Source of the DNA: an uncultured Clostridia bacterium
GTDB lineage: Bacteria; Bacillota; Clostridia; Christensenellales; Aristaeellaceae
Reading direction: 5' to 3'
DNA: 5,124 bases
Assembly: GCA_937874275.1 (NCBI GenBank)
Contig: CALNAU010000172.1
Coordinates: forward strand, 1 to 5,124
Notes under the pieces: model-generated
Told to the model about the DNA's origin: nothing
What the model saw: the letters and a program-made list of their open reading frames with translations, nothing else
Database searches by the model: none
Shown: piece after piece, positions 5,028-5,124 of the stretch
Layout of the letters: each line of letters starts with the position of its first letter
Numbering within the stretch: position 1 is the first letter of the stretch
Made by a program: the position numbers and the translations under genes

Positions 5028-5053
5028 AAAACCGGATGCCCGAAAAGGCATCC
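5028..5053 (-). terminator. Hairpin readable as a minus-strand intrinsic terminator
   Basis: GGATGCC (5034-5040) and GGCATCC (5047-5053) form a perfect 7-bp stem with a 6-base loop. On the plus strand no T run follows, but on the minus strand the stem is followed by GGTTTTG (from AAAA at 5028-5031). This suggests a convergent gene to the right of the window whose transcript ends here. No coding sequence of that gene is recognisable in the window. Confidence 0.5.
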
Positions 5054-5117
5054 AGCCAGACTGTCAAAGAAGTGACCTGCCCCCCGATCCTTGTGCCAGT
5101 TTCAGAGTTAGTTGAGA

Positions 5118-5123
5118 TATAAT
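5118..5123 (+). promoter_or_regulatory. Perfect -10-like TATAAT at the window edge
   Basis: TATAAT matches the -10 consensus exactly in a suddenly less GC-rich stretch (5100-5124). No convincing -35 is found at 16-18 bases upstream, and TGn is absent. It might serve a plus-strand gene or mobile element beyond the edge. The span 5054-5117 otherwise shows no gene. Confidence 0.25.
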
Positions 5124-5124
5124 C

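Overview
The window is GC-rich bacterial DNA, about 60% GC by eye. Strong GGAGG-type ribosome sites, a lipobox lipoprotein and the form of the Fur-family and zinc-binding proteins suggest a high-GC member of the Bacillota (Clostridia-like). No rRNA or other marker gene confirms this. All genes lie on the + strand.

Layout: bases 1-666 hold the 3' part of a PhoH-type ATPase gene cut by the window edge, followed by a probable terminator hairpin (711-754). A control region (753-830) contains a 7-4-7 inverted repeat, an extended -10 promoter, and a perfect 7-1-7 Fur-family operator at the likely transcription start. Bases 846-4973 form a compact five-gene operon: a Fur/Zur-type metalloregulator, a 97-residue membrane protein with a His/Cys-rich loop, a zinc-binding protein with a long His/Asp/Glu-rich repeat loop (ZnuA), an ABC ATPase (ZnuC), an ABC-3 permease (ZnuB) and, counted as the accessory sixth cistron, a 192-residue lipoprotein of unknown function. 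A 15-bp terminator hairpin (4984-5021) closes the operon. A second hairpin reads as a terminator for the minus strand. The last 70 bases have no gene and may be the edge of another element.

Inferred working model: when zinc is scarce the regulator leaves its operator and the whole set is made. ZnuA captures zinc outside the membrane, its His-rich loop perhaps buffering or scavenging metal, and ZnuB/ZnuC import it. The small membrane protein and the lipoprotein, both carrying cysteines suited to metal binding and both translationally coupled to neighbours, are the least explained parts. Two RNA-level features may set relative output: an anti-Shine-Dalgarno sequence just after the small gene that can pair with the znuA ribosome site, and a 12-bp GC-rich hairpin between znuA and znuC. 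The zinc assignment rests on family motifs and on the operator closely resembling the actinobacterial Zur box; manganese or iron are not formally excluded.
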